Assembly: GCA_032119595.1 (NCBI GenBank)
Contig: JAUMBQ010000001.1
Location: 551,696-615,695 of the forward strand
DNA from: JAGIBJ01 sp032119595
GTDB lineage: Bacteria > Actinomycetota > Thermoleophilia > Solirubrobacterales > Solirubrobacteraceae
Length of the DNA: 64,000 bases
Direction of reading: 5' to 3'
Shown here: in pieces, positions 49,963-58,312 of the stretch
Numbering within the stretch: position 1 is the first letter of the stretch
Layout of the letters: each line of letters opens with the position of its first letter
Position numbers and translations under genes: made by a program
Notes under the pieces: model-generated
Told to the model about the DNA's origin: nothing
Seen by the model: the letters and a program-made list of their open reading frames with translations, nothing else
Databases searched by the model: none

Positions 49963-52170
49963 CTACGCGTCGGCGGTGAGCAGCTCGCGCAGCCGCGTGA
50001 TTCGCGGCTCACGACCGCTGCCCGCCGCAGCATGCTCCAGCGCCGCGCTCTCGCCGACCAGCACGCAGAGCTTGCGAGCACGCGTAACGGCGGTGTAGAG
50101 CAACTTGCGGTCGAGCAGGAAGCGGTGGGCCGACGACACCGGCAGCACGAGCACCGGCACCTCGGTGCCCTGCGCCTTGTGGACCGTCATCGCGAAGGCC
50201 GATTCAAGCGTGCCCAGCGAGCCACGCGGGACCTCGAGCTCCTCGCCGTCCTCCTGCTCCACCAGCAGCGAGCCCCGGCCGAGCATTCGGCGGGCTCGCA
50301 GCACTTGCCCGTTCACGAGTCCGGCGTCGTAGTCGTTCGCGGTCGCGATCAGCTTCTCGCCGACCACAAAGCCGGTCTTGCCCAACGGCTCAGCGTCCGC
50401 GAGGAGCTGCTCGCGAATGCGCCGTCCGAGCTCGATCACGCCGGCCGGTCCTCGGTAGACCGGAGCGAGCACCTGCTGATCGGCGATCGGGTCGACGTTC
50501 GCATAGGCCGGCAGGCGCTTCGTGATCAGCTCGACGATCTCGTCGGCGATCGCCTCGGGGCCTGAGCGCTCGATCCAGAAGACGTCACGATCAAGTTCGG
50601 GCGGCTCCGCGCCCGTGCGCTCGGCGATCTGCTCGCGAAGCCGGTCCAGGTTGAACTCCGGGCGCATCCCACGGTTGATGGCGTGAGCCGCGTGCACGAT
50701 CATCGAGCGCTGCGACTGACGCTTGATCGTGCGCAGGCGCGCAACGGGGCAGACGCCGCTCTCAATCAGGTCCTCCAGCGGCTTGCCAGCGCCAACGGGC
50801 TCGAGCTGGTCCACGTCTCCGACGAACACGACGTGGGCGCCAGTCGGCACTGCCTCCAGCAGCACCTTGAGCACGTCGAGGCTGAGCATCGACGCCTCGT
50901 CGACCACGATGAGGCCCGCCTCGATCGGCTCCTCCTCGCCCCGCTCGGCCTGCTGGCCGGGCACCCAGCCGAGCATGCGGTGGATCGTGCGCGCCGAGTG
51001 GCCCGTGGCCTCTTCGATGCGGCGTGCCGCACGCCCCGTGGGCGCCGCCAGGGCGACCATGTCCTCGCCCAGGGCCTTGCTTCCGAGTTCCGCCAACGCC
51101 TCGATCAGCACCGTCTTACCGGTACCCGGAAGGCCCGTCGCGACCGACAGCGGGTGCTGCAGCGCCGCGACGACCGCGGCTCGCTGCTCGGCATCGAGCA
51201 CTTTGCCGTCGATCTCCAGCGGCTCCGCCACCACGAGCTTCTTAAGCTTCGGATGAGCGTCGGCGCCAGCGATGCGGCGCAGCCCGCGCGCCACCGCCTC
51301 CTCGGTGCGCCAGAGGCCACCGTTGGCCAGCAGCCCGTCCTGGAGCACGAGCATTTTGCCGTCGGCAAGCTCCGAGAGATCGTCCGGGAGATCGACCGGC
51401 GGGTCGAGCCCGAGCGCCTCTGCGGCGGCGCGCGCTTGATCCACCGGCAGCGCGACATGCCCCTGCCGCATCGAGGCGTCGCGCAGCACCTCGCTGAGGA
51501 CGGCGCGCGCACGAGCCGGACCGGCCGGCTCCACGCCGACCGCGCGCGCGACGGCATCGGCCGTGCGGATTCCGACCCCGTGCAGGCTGGTGAGTGCGTA
51601 CGGGTCCGCCGTGATCTTCGCGACCGCGTCGCGCCCAAGTTCCTTGGCGAGCTTGCCCACGAGATACCCGACGCGATGCCGAGCAAGCAACAGGTGCAGC
51701 GGCCGATTCGGCGCGAGCATCCGCCAGGACTGCGCCGACTCCCGAGCGCGTACGACACCCAGGCCGGCGAGTCGCTTGAACGCCGCCTCGGGGTCCTTGT
51801 CGATCCGCTCGATGGCCGAGTCGCCGTAGCGTTCGACCAGCTCACTGGCCTTCCCCGGGCCAACGTGCCGGACCGCCCGCAGAACCTCCTCGATCGCCCC
51901 ACGCTCATCGACCCCCAAGCGCTCGACGGCGATGGCGTTGAGCGTCGGCCCATACTTGGGATGGGTCGACCAGCTCGCGCGCACGCCGATGCGATCACCG
52001 GCGTCGGCGCCGCTCAGCGAGCCGGACAGGCGCGCTGCACGCGGCTCACCGTCGATGGTGCGTACCAGCGCAAGCGACCACTCCTCACGTCGCGCAAGGA
52101 TGCGATCGACGGCCAGTTCACCCTCGAACGTGCCGCTGCCCTCCAGGGCAGGAAGATCTCCGCGAGCCAT
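49963..52170 (-). CDS. recD2: RecD2 helicase
   Basis: 735 residues. An N-terminal OB-like region (about 15-90) precedes helix-hairpin-helix segments (VRHVGPGKASELVERYG, LTSLHGVGIRTAD). The superfamily 1B motor has Walker A GLPGTGKT, LAAPTGRAARR, VVDEASML, FVGDVDQLEPVG and late VHKAQGTE with YTAVTRARK. This is RecD2, the RecBCD-independent 5'-3' DNA helicase used in repair and fork processing. It appears to be a single gene; a small gene lies upstream in the same direction. Confidence 0.9.
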   Translation of the reverse strand: MARGDLPALEGSGTFEGELAVDRILARREEWSLALVRTIDGEPRAARLSGSLSGADAGDRIGVRASWSTHPKYGPTLNAIAVERLGVDERGAIEEVLRAVRHVGPGKASELVERYGDSAIERIDKDPEAAFKRLAGLGVVRARESAQSWRMLAPNRPLHLLLARHRVGYLVGKLAKELGRDAVAKITADPYALTSLHGVGIRTADAVARAVGVEPAGPARARAVLSEVLRDASMRQGHVALPVDQARAAAEALGLDPPVDLPDDLSELADGKMLVLQDGLLANGGLWRTEEAVARGLRRIAGADAHPKLKKLVVAEPLEIDGKVLDAEQRAAVVAALQHPLSVATGLPGTGKTVLIEALAELGSKALGEDMVALAAPTGRAARRIEEATGHSARTIHRMLGWVPGQQAERGEEEPIEAGLIVVDEASMLSLDVLKVLLEAVPTGAHVVFVGDVDQLEPVGAGKPLEDLIESGVCPVARLRTIKRQSQRSMIVHAAHAINRGMRPEFNLDRLREQIAERTGAEPPELDRDVFWIERSGPEAIADEIVELITKRLPAYANVDPIADQQVLAPVYRGPAGVIELGRRIREQLLADAEPLGKTGFVVGEKLIATANDYDAGLVNGQVLRARRMLGRGSLLVEQEDGEELEVPRGSLGTLESAFAMTVHKAQGTEVPVLVLPVSSAHRFLLDRKLLYTAVTRARKLCVLVGESAALEHAAAGSGREPRITRLRELLTADA

Positions 52171-52306
52171 ACGCGAAGTATCGCGGACAGGACTGCGGAG
52201 GAACTGCGCAGGGCAGCACCGCGGGTGCGGTGCTCCTGCGGAGTGTGCGCTGGCCGTGCCGGCGGTGAGCAGACCGCCGGCGACCGCGCCTCAGGACGCG
52301 ATGGTC

Positions 52307-52498
52307 CTACTGGTGATCGGGGTGGGCGGCATCGAAGAGGCCCGAGGCGTACGCGTCTGGCATCGCGCTGACTTCGAGCGTCTCTTCATCGCCGCATCCG
52401 GAGACCGTCGCAGGCTCGCGCCCGTCATCGGTTCCGACCCATTCCGACACGTCAAACGACGCGTAGGAGTCCGACCATGTGTGCTGGAGATTGTCCAT
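52307..52498 (-). CDS. Small orphan protein (63 aa)
   Basis: ATG 52498 is preceded on the minus strand by AGGAG with a 6-nt gap, a better ribosome site than most genes here. The product is acidic, with MDNLQHTWSDSYASFDVSEW at the N-terminus, a single cysteine in VSGCGDE and no membrane helix. A longer in-frame ORF to 52696 is open but Arg/Pro-rich, like a shadow. Function unknown; small size and lone Cys would allow a regulatory peptide or RiPP-like precursor, for which there is no other evidence. Confidence 0.5.
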   Translation of the reverse strand: MDNLQHTWSDSYASFDVSEWVGTDDGREPATVSGCGDEETLEVSAMPDAYASGLFDAAHPDHQ

Positions 52499-52741
52499 CT
52501 GCTTCTCCTGCTTTCCGTGCCGCCTTCCGGCGGCGCTTTTCGTGGTCGTGCACGGGTGCGTCAACCCCGTCCTCTTGCGAGGCGGCTTCGGCGAACGACC
52601 CGCAACACCGTGCACCACATGAGTAGCTCCGATGCCCCCATCGGTCAATGTCCAACGCGCCCCGATTGGATGAAGTTGCCCTGGGCGGCGGTGCAACCGC
52701 CGGTTACATTTTCGGGTTCGGCCCGTCGGGGGACAAGCCGC
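52499..52741. other. Intergenic region, nothing assigned
   Basis: 243 nt between two minus-strand genes, with mixed GC. It must hold the promoter of the small orphan gene. No convincing hairpin or ORF. Confidence 0.3.
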
Positions 52742-53059
52742 TCAACGTTTGTTGAAGCGGCGTTTCGGTGCATCGGGCTTGGGCCGAGCATCGATCCCTG
52801 CGTCTGCCGGGTCTTCCGGCGAGAGCGAAGCGCTGAGTTCCGCGATCTCCGCGTCGGTGAAGGGCACCCGCGCGGACCCGTTCTCGTCGGCCCAGCCCTC
52901 GCCACGCGCCACCCGCTCACGGGCTTCGTCCTCGGCTTCCCGCTCAGACGGGTTGGTCTTCGCCGCCTTGATGATCCACCAAAGGGACCAGAGCGCCAGG
53001 ATCGAGGCCACGACGACGAAGCTGGTGCCGTAGATGCCCGCAATGATCACGGGCCGCAC
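52742..53059 (-). CDS. Small single-pass membrane protein
   Basis: 105 residues (GTG 53059; GTG 53050 is possible). One membrane helix (about 5-28; IIAGIYGTSFVVVASILALW) and a charged cytoplasmic tail with PFTDAEIAELSASL, ending in a basic stretch. No family recognised. Divergent from the cell-wall hydrolase gene. Confidence 0.55.
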   Translation of the reverse strand: MRPVIIAGIYGTSFVVVASILALWSLWWIIKAAKTNPSEREAEDEARERVARGEGWADENGSARVPFTDAEIAELSASLSPEDPADAGIDARPKPDAPKRRFNKR

Positions 53060-53151
53060 GCTAGCGGAGCGATGCCCCCGTTCAGCCGCCGCCTCTCACC
53101 AACCCCGGGGCCCTGCGCACGCCCCTGCTCGGTCTGGCACGATCCGCCGCT

Positions 53152-54696
53152 GTGCATTCCTCCGGCACCCCTCGCCGGGACCGCGCCTTCCTCGCGGTCC
53201 TCGCGCTTCTGCTCGCCATCGGCGTGATCGCGGCCCTCACCCGCGGCGCGAGCGCCCCTGATCGCGAGCAGGATGTCCGCCCCACCGGTGGCGAGACGGG
53301 CGCCAGCGGCGACGCGGGCTCGGCGGCCATGGCCACGCTGCGGTACCAAGCGGGGTCCGACGACGAGTACGAACGACGCGCTGCTGAAGGGTTTTCGCAC
53401 CCGCTGTATTCGCTCGTGCCGGGCGGTGCCGTGGAGACCGCAAAGCGGGTGGCCGCCTGGCGCAAACCGATCGAGCAGGCGACCTCCGTCGACGACGCCC
53501 CCGTCGATGCCGACACGCTCGAAGCCCTGGTGTACCTGGAGAGCGCCGGCCGACCGAACGCCGCTTCGACCGGCAAGAGCGCCGACGCGATCGGCCTCAC
53601 CCAGATCATGGGCGGCACGGCCAACGACCTCCTCGGCATGAACGTCGACGTCGAGGCGTCGCAGGCGTACACCAACGAGATCGCCAAGGTCACCAAGCAA
53701 ATCGGTCGGTGGGATGCCCGCGGACGCGCGACCGCGGCGGCGCGTGGCCGCAGCCGCCTCAAAGCGCTACGCGTCGCCCGAGCCAAGTCCGACAGCCGGT
53801 TTGTCCCGGCGAGTGCGCTTGCCGCCACCATCCGATACTTGGCCATCGCGAAGGACCGCCTCGGCCGGGAGGATCTGGCGCTCACGAGCTACCACATGGG
53901 CATCGGCAACCTGCAGAACGTGCTGGCCGCCTATGGGCGCAAGAGCGTGCCGTACGTGCAGCTGTATTTCGACGTCGACCCGAAGCGCGCGCCGAAGGCC
54001 TATCGCATCCTCAGCCAGTTCCAAGACGACTCGGCCACGTACTACTGGCGACTCCTGGCCGCCAAGGCGATCATGAAGCAGTACCGCGACGATCCCGAGG
54101 CGCTGGCCGCGCGCGCGAAACTCGTGACGGCCAAGGCCTCTCGCGAAGATCTCATGCACCCGCCGGCCGACAACCCCAGTTTCTCGGACCCCGAGGCCAT
54201 CACCGACGCGATCTCGGGCGGCGACCTCATCCCGCTCCCGATCGCGGCCCTCAACGCCAACGGCATCGCGGTCAGCCCCGCGATGGGCGAATTCGCCGGC
54301 CGGCTGAAGGTGCCGCGGTCGCGCTACCGGGCGCTGCGTCGCGGCTCCCTCGCGACGCTGGTCACGATCGGCGCCGCCGTGAAGGACCTCAGCGGCGGCA
54401 AGGCGCTCGTCGCCACCAGTTCAGTGCGCGACACGAAGTACCAAGCGCTGCTCCAGAACGAGACGGTGCAGGCCACACGGGCCTATTCACTCCACACGTC
54501 CGGCTGGGCCGTCGACATCTCCCGCGGGTACAGCTCAACGCGGCAAGCCCAGATGTTTCAGTTCGTCCTGACGCGCATGCAGGCGCTGGACCTCATCTCG
54601 TGGGTGAAGGAGCCAGAGGCGATCCACTTCACCGCCTCGGCCGACACCGAGGCCCGCCTCGGGCCGATCCTGGAAGTCGCGCTCGGGCGCAGCTGA
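53152..54696 (+). CDS. Lytic transglycosylase fused to M15-type peptidase
   Basis: 514 residues from GTG 53152. Membrane anchor or signal (about 10-30). An SLT domain follows: catalytic Glu in LVYLESAGRPN, then SADAIGLTQIMGGTA and SYHMGIGNLQNVLAAYG. The C-terminal domain shows M15/VanY zinc motifs: SLHTSGWAVDIS (His-x6-Asp) and EPEAIHFTA (His), with an upstream TSSVRDTKYQALL. The protein would cut both the glycan strand and the peptide of peptidoglycan outside the membrane. The two activities in one chain are less common than separate enzymes. Confidence 0.75.
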   Translation: MHSSGTPRRDRAFLAVLALLLAIGVIAALTRGASAPDREQDVRPTGGETGASGDAGSAAMATLRYQAGSDDEYERRAAEGFSHPLYSLVPGGAVETAKRVAAWRKPIEQATSVDDAPVDADTLEALVYLESAGRPNAASTGKSADAIGLTQIMGGTANDLLGMNVDVEASQAYTNEIAKVTKQIGRWDARGRATAAARGRSRLKALRVARAKSDSRFVPASALAATIRYLAIAKDRLGREDLALTSYHMGIGNLQNVLAAYGRKSVPYVQLYFDVDPKRAPKAYRILSQFQDDSATYYWRLLAAKAIMKQYRDDPEALAARAKLVTAKASREDLMHPPADNPSFSDPEAITDAISGGDLIPLPIAALNANGIAVSPAMGEFAGRLKVPRSRYRALRRGSLATLVTIGAAVKDLSGGKALVATSSVRDTKYQALLQNETVQATRAYSLHTSGWAVDISRGYSSTRQAQMFQFVLTRMQALDLISWVKEPEAIHFTASADTEARLGPILEVALGRS

Positions 54697-54723
54697 GATC
54701 AGCTGCGCGGCGCACCGCGCAGC
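54687..54723 (+). terminator. Two overlapping alternative hairpins
   Basis: GCGCAGCT (54687-54694) pairs with AGCTGCGC (54701-54708). GCTGCGCG (54702-54709) can instead pair with CGCGCAGC (54716-54723). The shared arm makes the two hairpins mutually exclusive. The first includes the stop codon of the cell-wall hydrolase. Confidence 0.5.
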
Positions 54724-54840
54724 GCCGACGGACGACAGGCCGCTCGTATGCGCGCCGAGCCGTTTTCTCCAACTTCCGGCACTTCGCGTACGATCAGGGC
54801 CTATCGATCGGCCCTCCCCCAGCCGCACCGCACCCGAACG

Positions 54841-55563
54841 ATGAACCAGGCAACTCACGTGTCCCGTCTCCATCGCGGTCCCTGTCTCGCCCGGACAACC
54901 GGTGTCCTCGCGGCACTGGCCTTTGCAGCTGCGCCCGCCGGCGCGCGCGCGACCGCGATGGTCACCTCTCCGGCTCGCTGCTACATCCACTGGCCTGGCG
55001 AAGGCTCGCAGACGATCCCGGTCAACCTCTCCGGATTCGCACCGCTGCAAGCACTGCGCGTAGAGCTGCGAATCCGGGGCAAGACCGTCAGCGGCCTGCC
55101 ATCGCTCACCGCGGACGCCGCAGGCGGCCTGGCCACCGAGCTCGCCAATTGGACCTCCGGCCTCGGCGACGCGCCGACGCGTGGCGTCACGGCCCGCATC
55201 GTCGTATCGGACCTGACGCTCGGTACGGAACTCGCGTCGACCGAGGTCGACGTGGCAAACGCGGGACTCGATATCGACTCCGCGGATAAGGACGCTGGAG
55301 CCCAACGGCGGTGGATCGTGTCCGGACTCAGCCGGCTGAGCGGCGGCCAGAACTACTACGCGTTCTACTTTTCAGGCAAGAAGCTGATCGGGCGCCAGAA
55401 GCTCGGCGCCGCCGGCAAGTGCGGATACCTGCGCACGCGCGCCCGCCTGATCCCGTTCACGAGGGTCGGGAAGTACCAGCTGCGGGTGCAGGCGTCGCCC
55501 GTGTTCCGCAAGTCGCGGCCCTGGGTGGGCGGCACCGTCAAGCAGACGCGCAAGCGGCGCTAA
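54841..55563 (+). CDS. Secreted protein, family A (paralogue of 57545)
   Basis: 240 residues from ATG 54841. Signal peptide to about residue 35. Mature domain of beta-strand character with an Ig-like first half (TIPVNLSGFAPLQALRVELRI) and a C-terminal module WIVSGLSRLSGGQNYYAFYF, GKKLIGRQKLG, CGYL and LIPFTRVGKYQLRVQAS. The same module, in the same order, is in the product of 57545-58255. Two cysteines could form a disulfide. No known family recognised. Confidence 0.6.
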   Translation: MNQATHVSRLHRGPCLARTTGVLAALAFAAAPAGARATAMVTSPARCYIHWPGEGSQTIPVNLSGFAPLQALRVELRIRGKTVSGLPSLTADAAGGLATELANWTSGLGDAPTRGVTARIVVSDLTLGTELASTEVDVANAGLDIDSADKDAGAQRRWIVSGLSRLSGGQNYYAFYFSGKKLIGRQKLGAAGKCGYLRTRARLIPFTRVGKYQLRVQASPVFRKSRPWVGGTVKQTRKRR

Positions 55564-55655
55564 CAGCGCCTTCGATCCACGCCAGCCAGCCCGCGCTGAC
55601 CGGGATCGCTCCGTGTCACACGCTGGCGAGCGGGACCGCCCTAGCGTGAAGGGCG

Positions 55656-56939
55656 GTGAATTCGGAGGAACGCAACGAGCTCGAACGCCTGGCCGCAGGC
55701 CGGGGCGCGGGGCCGTACCGCTGGGTGGTGCTTGGCGGCGCAGCGTTCGGCGCGGCCGCGTTCGCCTTCCTGCGCATGGGCCTGCCGTCGCTCGGTCCAG
55801 CCATCCGGGAGCGCTTTGACCTGTCGCTTGGCGAGGTCGGCGTGGCCTTTTCGGCGGTCGCCATTGGCACGATGCTCACCCTGATCTTGTGGGGCATGCT
55901 CGCCGATCGCATTGGCGAGCGACCCGTCTTGACGGTCGGACTCCTTGGCACGGCGCTCGCGATGGTGTGGGCCGCCAGCGCCGCCAGTTTCTCGACGTTC
56001 GTGATCGCGCTTGGGCTGGCCGGCGCTGCCGGTGCCGCGGCGACGGGCGCCAGCGGACGCGCCGTGATGGGATGGTTTGGCTGGCGTGAACGGGGCATGG
56101 CCCTCGGACTCCGCCAGATGGCCCTCCCGCTCGGCGGCGCTGCAGGCTCGATCGCACTGCCCCTGCTGGCCATCAGTGGCGGCTTGCACGCGGCGTTCCT
56201 GGCGCTGGCCGGCGTCATGACGTTCGCGGCGGTCGTCTGTGTCGTCCTGCTCCGTGAGCCGCCGGTGCGACCGGTGGTCATCGCGCCGATGCCCACGATG
56301 CCGCCGCTGCGCGACCGCCGCCAGTGGCGCCTCGGCGCTGGTTCGGGGCTGATGGTCGTCGCCCAGGGCTCGATGCTCGGCTTCCTCGTGCTCTACCTCG
56401 TCGATGTCCACGGCCTGACGGCGGCGGCCGCCGCTGGTGTGCTCGCGGCCTCCCAGCTCGTCGGGGCGGGCGGGCGCGTCTGGGCGGGGCGCGTGTCGGA
56501 CCGGCAGGAACGACGCATCGCGCCTTTGCGCCATCGCGGGCTCATGTCCGGTGGCCTCCTGCTCGTGCTCGCCGCAGCCTCGGCGCTGTGGCCCGGTGCC
56601 CCAGGGTGGCTCGCAGCCCCGCTAGCTGGCGCTGCCGCTGTCGCCACGATGACCTGGAATGGCCTCTCGTTCACGGCTGCGGGAGAGATCGCCGGGAAGG
56701 CACGCGCTGGGACGGCGATGAGTTTTCAGAACACGATCGTGGCGGTCGGGTCCGCGGTCGGCGCACCGCTCTTCGGGGTCGCCGTCGATCTGATCGGGTG
56801 GCCGGCGGCGTTCGCCCTGCTCGCGCTCGGGCCGCTCGCGGCTTGGCTGGTGCTCGCTCCACTGGAGTCCGACGAGACGCAGCGGGTCGAGCACCGCCAC
56901 GAACGCATCGACGCCGAACTCGCCCGAAGCGCCGCCTGA
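55656..56939 (+). CDS. MFS transporter
   Basis: 427 residues with twelve membrane helices. The loop between helices 2 and 3 holds GMLADRIGERPVL, the MFS motif A; AGRVSDRQERR is its half-repeat between helices 8 and 9. Conserved glycines in helices 4-5 also fit. The closest look is to the general drug or organic-acid transporters of actinobacteria. GTG 55656 stands 8 nt after TAGCGT (55642-55647), a leaderless-type spacing. Substrate unknown. Confidence 0.8.
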   Translation: MNSEERNELERLAAGRGAGPYRWVVLGGAAFGAAAFAFLRMGLPSLGPAIRERFDLSLGEVGVAFSAVAIGTMLTLILWGMLADRIGERPVLTVGLLGTALAMVWAASAASFSTFVIALGLAGAAGAAATGASGRAVMGWFGWRERGMALGLRQMALPLGGAAGSIALPLLAISGGLHAAFLALAGVMTFAAVVCVVLLREPPVRPVVIAPMPTMPPLRDRRQWRLGAGSGLMVVAQGSMLGFLVLYLVDVHGLTAAAAAGVLAASQLVGAGGRVWAGRVSDRQERRIAPLRHRGLMSGGLLLVLAAASALWPGAPGWLAAPLAGAAAVATMTWNGLSFTAAGEIAGKARAGTAMSFQNTIVAVGSAVGAPLFGVAVDLIGWPAAFALLALGPLAAWLVLAPLESDETQRVEHRHERIDAELARSAA

Positions 56940-57184
56940 GCCACGGCTGGCGGCAAATGTGCTGCCGGGCCCGCCAACGCGGATCGGGTATCGACGCTTT
57001 GGAGGGTCGAGGGTCGGCTTGCTGGCGCGACTTCGCTCGGACAGGTTGGAGGCGGCGCTGGTGGTGTCGGTTTCGGGCCTCTTCACACCGAGGGCGGAGG
57101 GTGGTCCGAGGGGACGGCGGGCATTTGCGCTCTGCGGGTCGACGCTGAGTGGTTCGGCGCCATCGCGCATTGCACTGGGAAATA
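56940..57184. other. Intergenic region, nothing assigned
   Basis: 245 nt after the MFS gene. No ORF with ribosome site, no strong hairpin. Words such as GGGTCGAGGGTCGG are simple GC runs. Confidence 0.3.
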
Positions 57185-57225
57185 GGGCGTGAGTTTGTCT
57201 GACCCCCTCAGACAAACTCACGCCC
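57185..57225. terminator. Perfect 18-bp inverted repeat
   Basis: 57185-57202 pairs without mismatch with 57208-57225 across a CCCCC loop; the arms read GGGCGTGAGTTTGTCTGA and its complement. Flanking AAAT and ATTT extend the stem past one mismatch. It is much stronger than the other hairpins here. It could be a bidirectional terminator, or a palindromic repeat of REP/MITE type. Confidence 0.7.
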
Positions 57226-57280
57226 CATTTTGAGGTGTGGTTTCGGGGTGGCACTGGGCGCGCCGTTTGGCCGTCGCGAG

Positions 57281-57396
57281 ACCCGGCTTCGCCGTAGCCG
57301 GCGTTGAGTCTTGCCCGCAGGGGCTCGGGCCACCGCCGTCCTCGGTGTGGAGGACCCGGCTTCGCCGTAGCCGGCGTTGAGTCTTGCCCGCAGGGG
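57281..57396. repeat. 43-nt perfect direct repeat, period 73
   Basis: The same 43 nt occur at 57281-57323 and 57354-57396 without a difference. Each unit holds its own hairpin, CCGGCT/AGCCGG around TCGCCGT, then GTTGAGTCTTGCCCGCAGGGG. The 30-nt spacer between units is unrelated. The unit is in non-coding DNA. It looks like an interspersed palindromic element present twice in tandem. Confidence 0.75.
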
Positions 57397-57544
57397 TTGG
57401 GTCGCCGGATTTGCTCGCGCCGTGAACATGCTGCGACCGGCCCCCAATTGGTCAGGTGGTCAGTGAAGTTCATTTCGGCGCACCGGCGGTATCCCGGTCC
57501 GGGCTGGGCAGACTCCCGGGCGCCTGGCTGACCGCTTACGGTTC
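57397..57544. other. Leader region of secreted protein gene
   Basis: 148 nt. TACGGT at 57537-57542 could be a -10 box, 8 nt before ATG 57551. Otherwise nothing recognised. Confidence 0.3.
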
Positions 57545-58255
57545 ATGCCGATGCACCACCCGATGAAGGCTCACGACATGCTCACCCGCTCCTTCCTTCG
57601 CGTCGCCCTCGTGGCCGGCGCGGTCGCCGCGGTTCCCGCGACCGCCGACGCCGCGACGCTCACGCCGAGCCTCCCCTGCTACTTGATGGCTGGTAGCCAG
57701 TCGCAACCGATCGAGGCGACGGCGGCCGGACTCGCAGCGGGCCAGAACGTGGCCCTGCGGGTCTCTCGCAATGGCACGCCAGGCGGCACGGGTCCGGCGG
57801 CTGCGGCCGACGGCGCCGGCAACCTCGCGCTTGGTATTCCGTCCTGGTTCGTCCCGCTCGGCAGTGGCCCCAAGAAGGAGGTCGAGGGCACGCTTGAGGC
57901 CATCGACGCGGCCAGCGGTTCCCCGATCGAAGGCGCTTCGGCGGGCGTCGCGCTCGCGAACCTCGACTACTCGGTCACTGGTAGCGGCCGGCTGCGCACC
58001 TGGAAGATCCAGGGGCTCGGCGCGCTCTCGGGCAACAGCACTTACTACGCCCACTACCTCAACAACGGCAAGTACAAGGGCCGCCTGAAGATCGGCACCG
58101 GCGGGGGCGCGTGCGGCTACCTGAACGTGAAGCGGCCGCTGACGCCGTTCAACAAGATCGGCCGGTACGACGTCACCATTCAGGCGTCCAAGAAGCTCAA
58201 CGACGACCTGCCGTCGTTCAAGGGCCGCATCGTCGTCACGAAGCGCTACCGCTAG
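57545..58255 (+). CDS. Secreted protein, family A (paralogue of 54841)
   Basis: 236 residues if ATG 57545 is used; in-frame ATGs at 57551, 57563 and 57578 are possible, and the last directly opens the signal peptide (MLTRSFLRVALVAG, cleavage near ADA). The mature part has a beta-rich first half and the module WKIQGLGALSGNSTYYAHYL, GKYKGRLKIG, CGYL and LTPFNKIGRYDVTIQAS. This matches family A at about 20 fixed positions with the same spacing. Cysteines are at the same places. Function unknown. Confidence 0.6.
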   Translation: MPMHHPMKAHDMLTRSFLRVALVAGAVAAVPATADAATLTPSLPCYLMAGSQSQPIEATAAGLAAGQNVALRVSRNGTPGGTGPAAAADGAGNLALGIPSWFVPLGSGPKKEVEGTLEAIDAASGSPIEGASAGVALANLDYSVTGSGRLRTWKIQGLGALSGNSTYYAHYLNNGKYKGRLKIGTGGGACGYLNVKRPLTPFNKIGRYDVTIQASKKLNDDLPSFKGRIVVTKRYR

Positions 58256-58312
58256 TTCGGGGTGGCGAGCGCGACGGACGGCCCTTACGCCGCTCCGTCG
58301 CGCCGCGCCCGG

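Noticed and set aside
57281..57396. CRISPR array
   Set aside because: Only two repeats with one 30-nt spacer, internal palindrome, no cas genes.
56622..57473. 283-codon minus-strand ORF across the repeat region
   Set aside because: Overlaps the MFS gene in antisense and passes through direct repeats; repeated peptide words come only from the DNA repeat.
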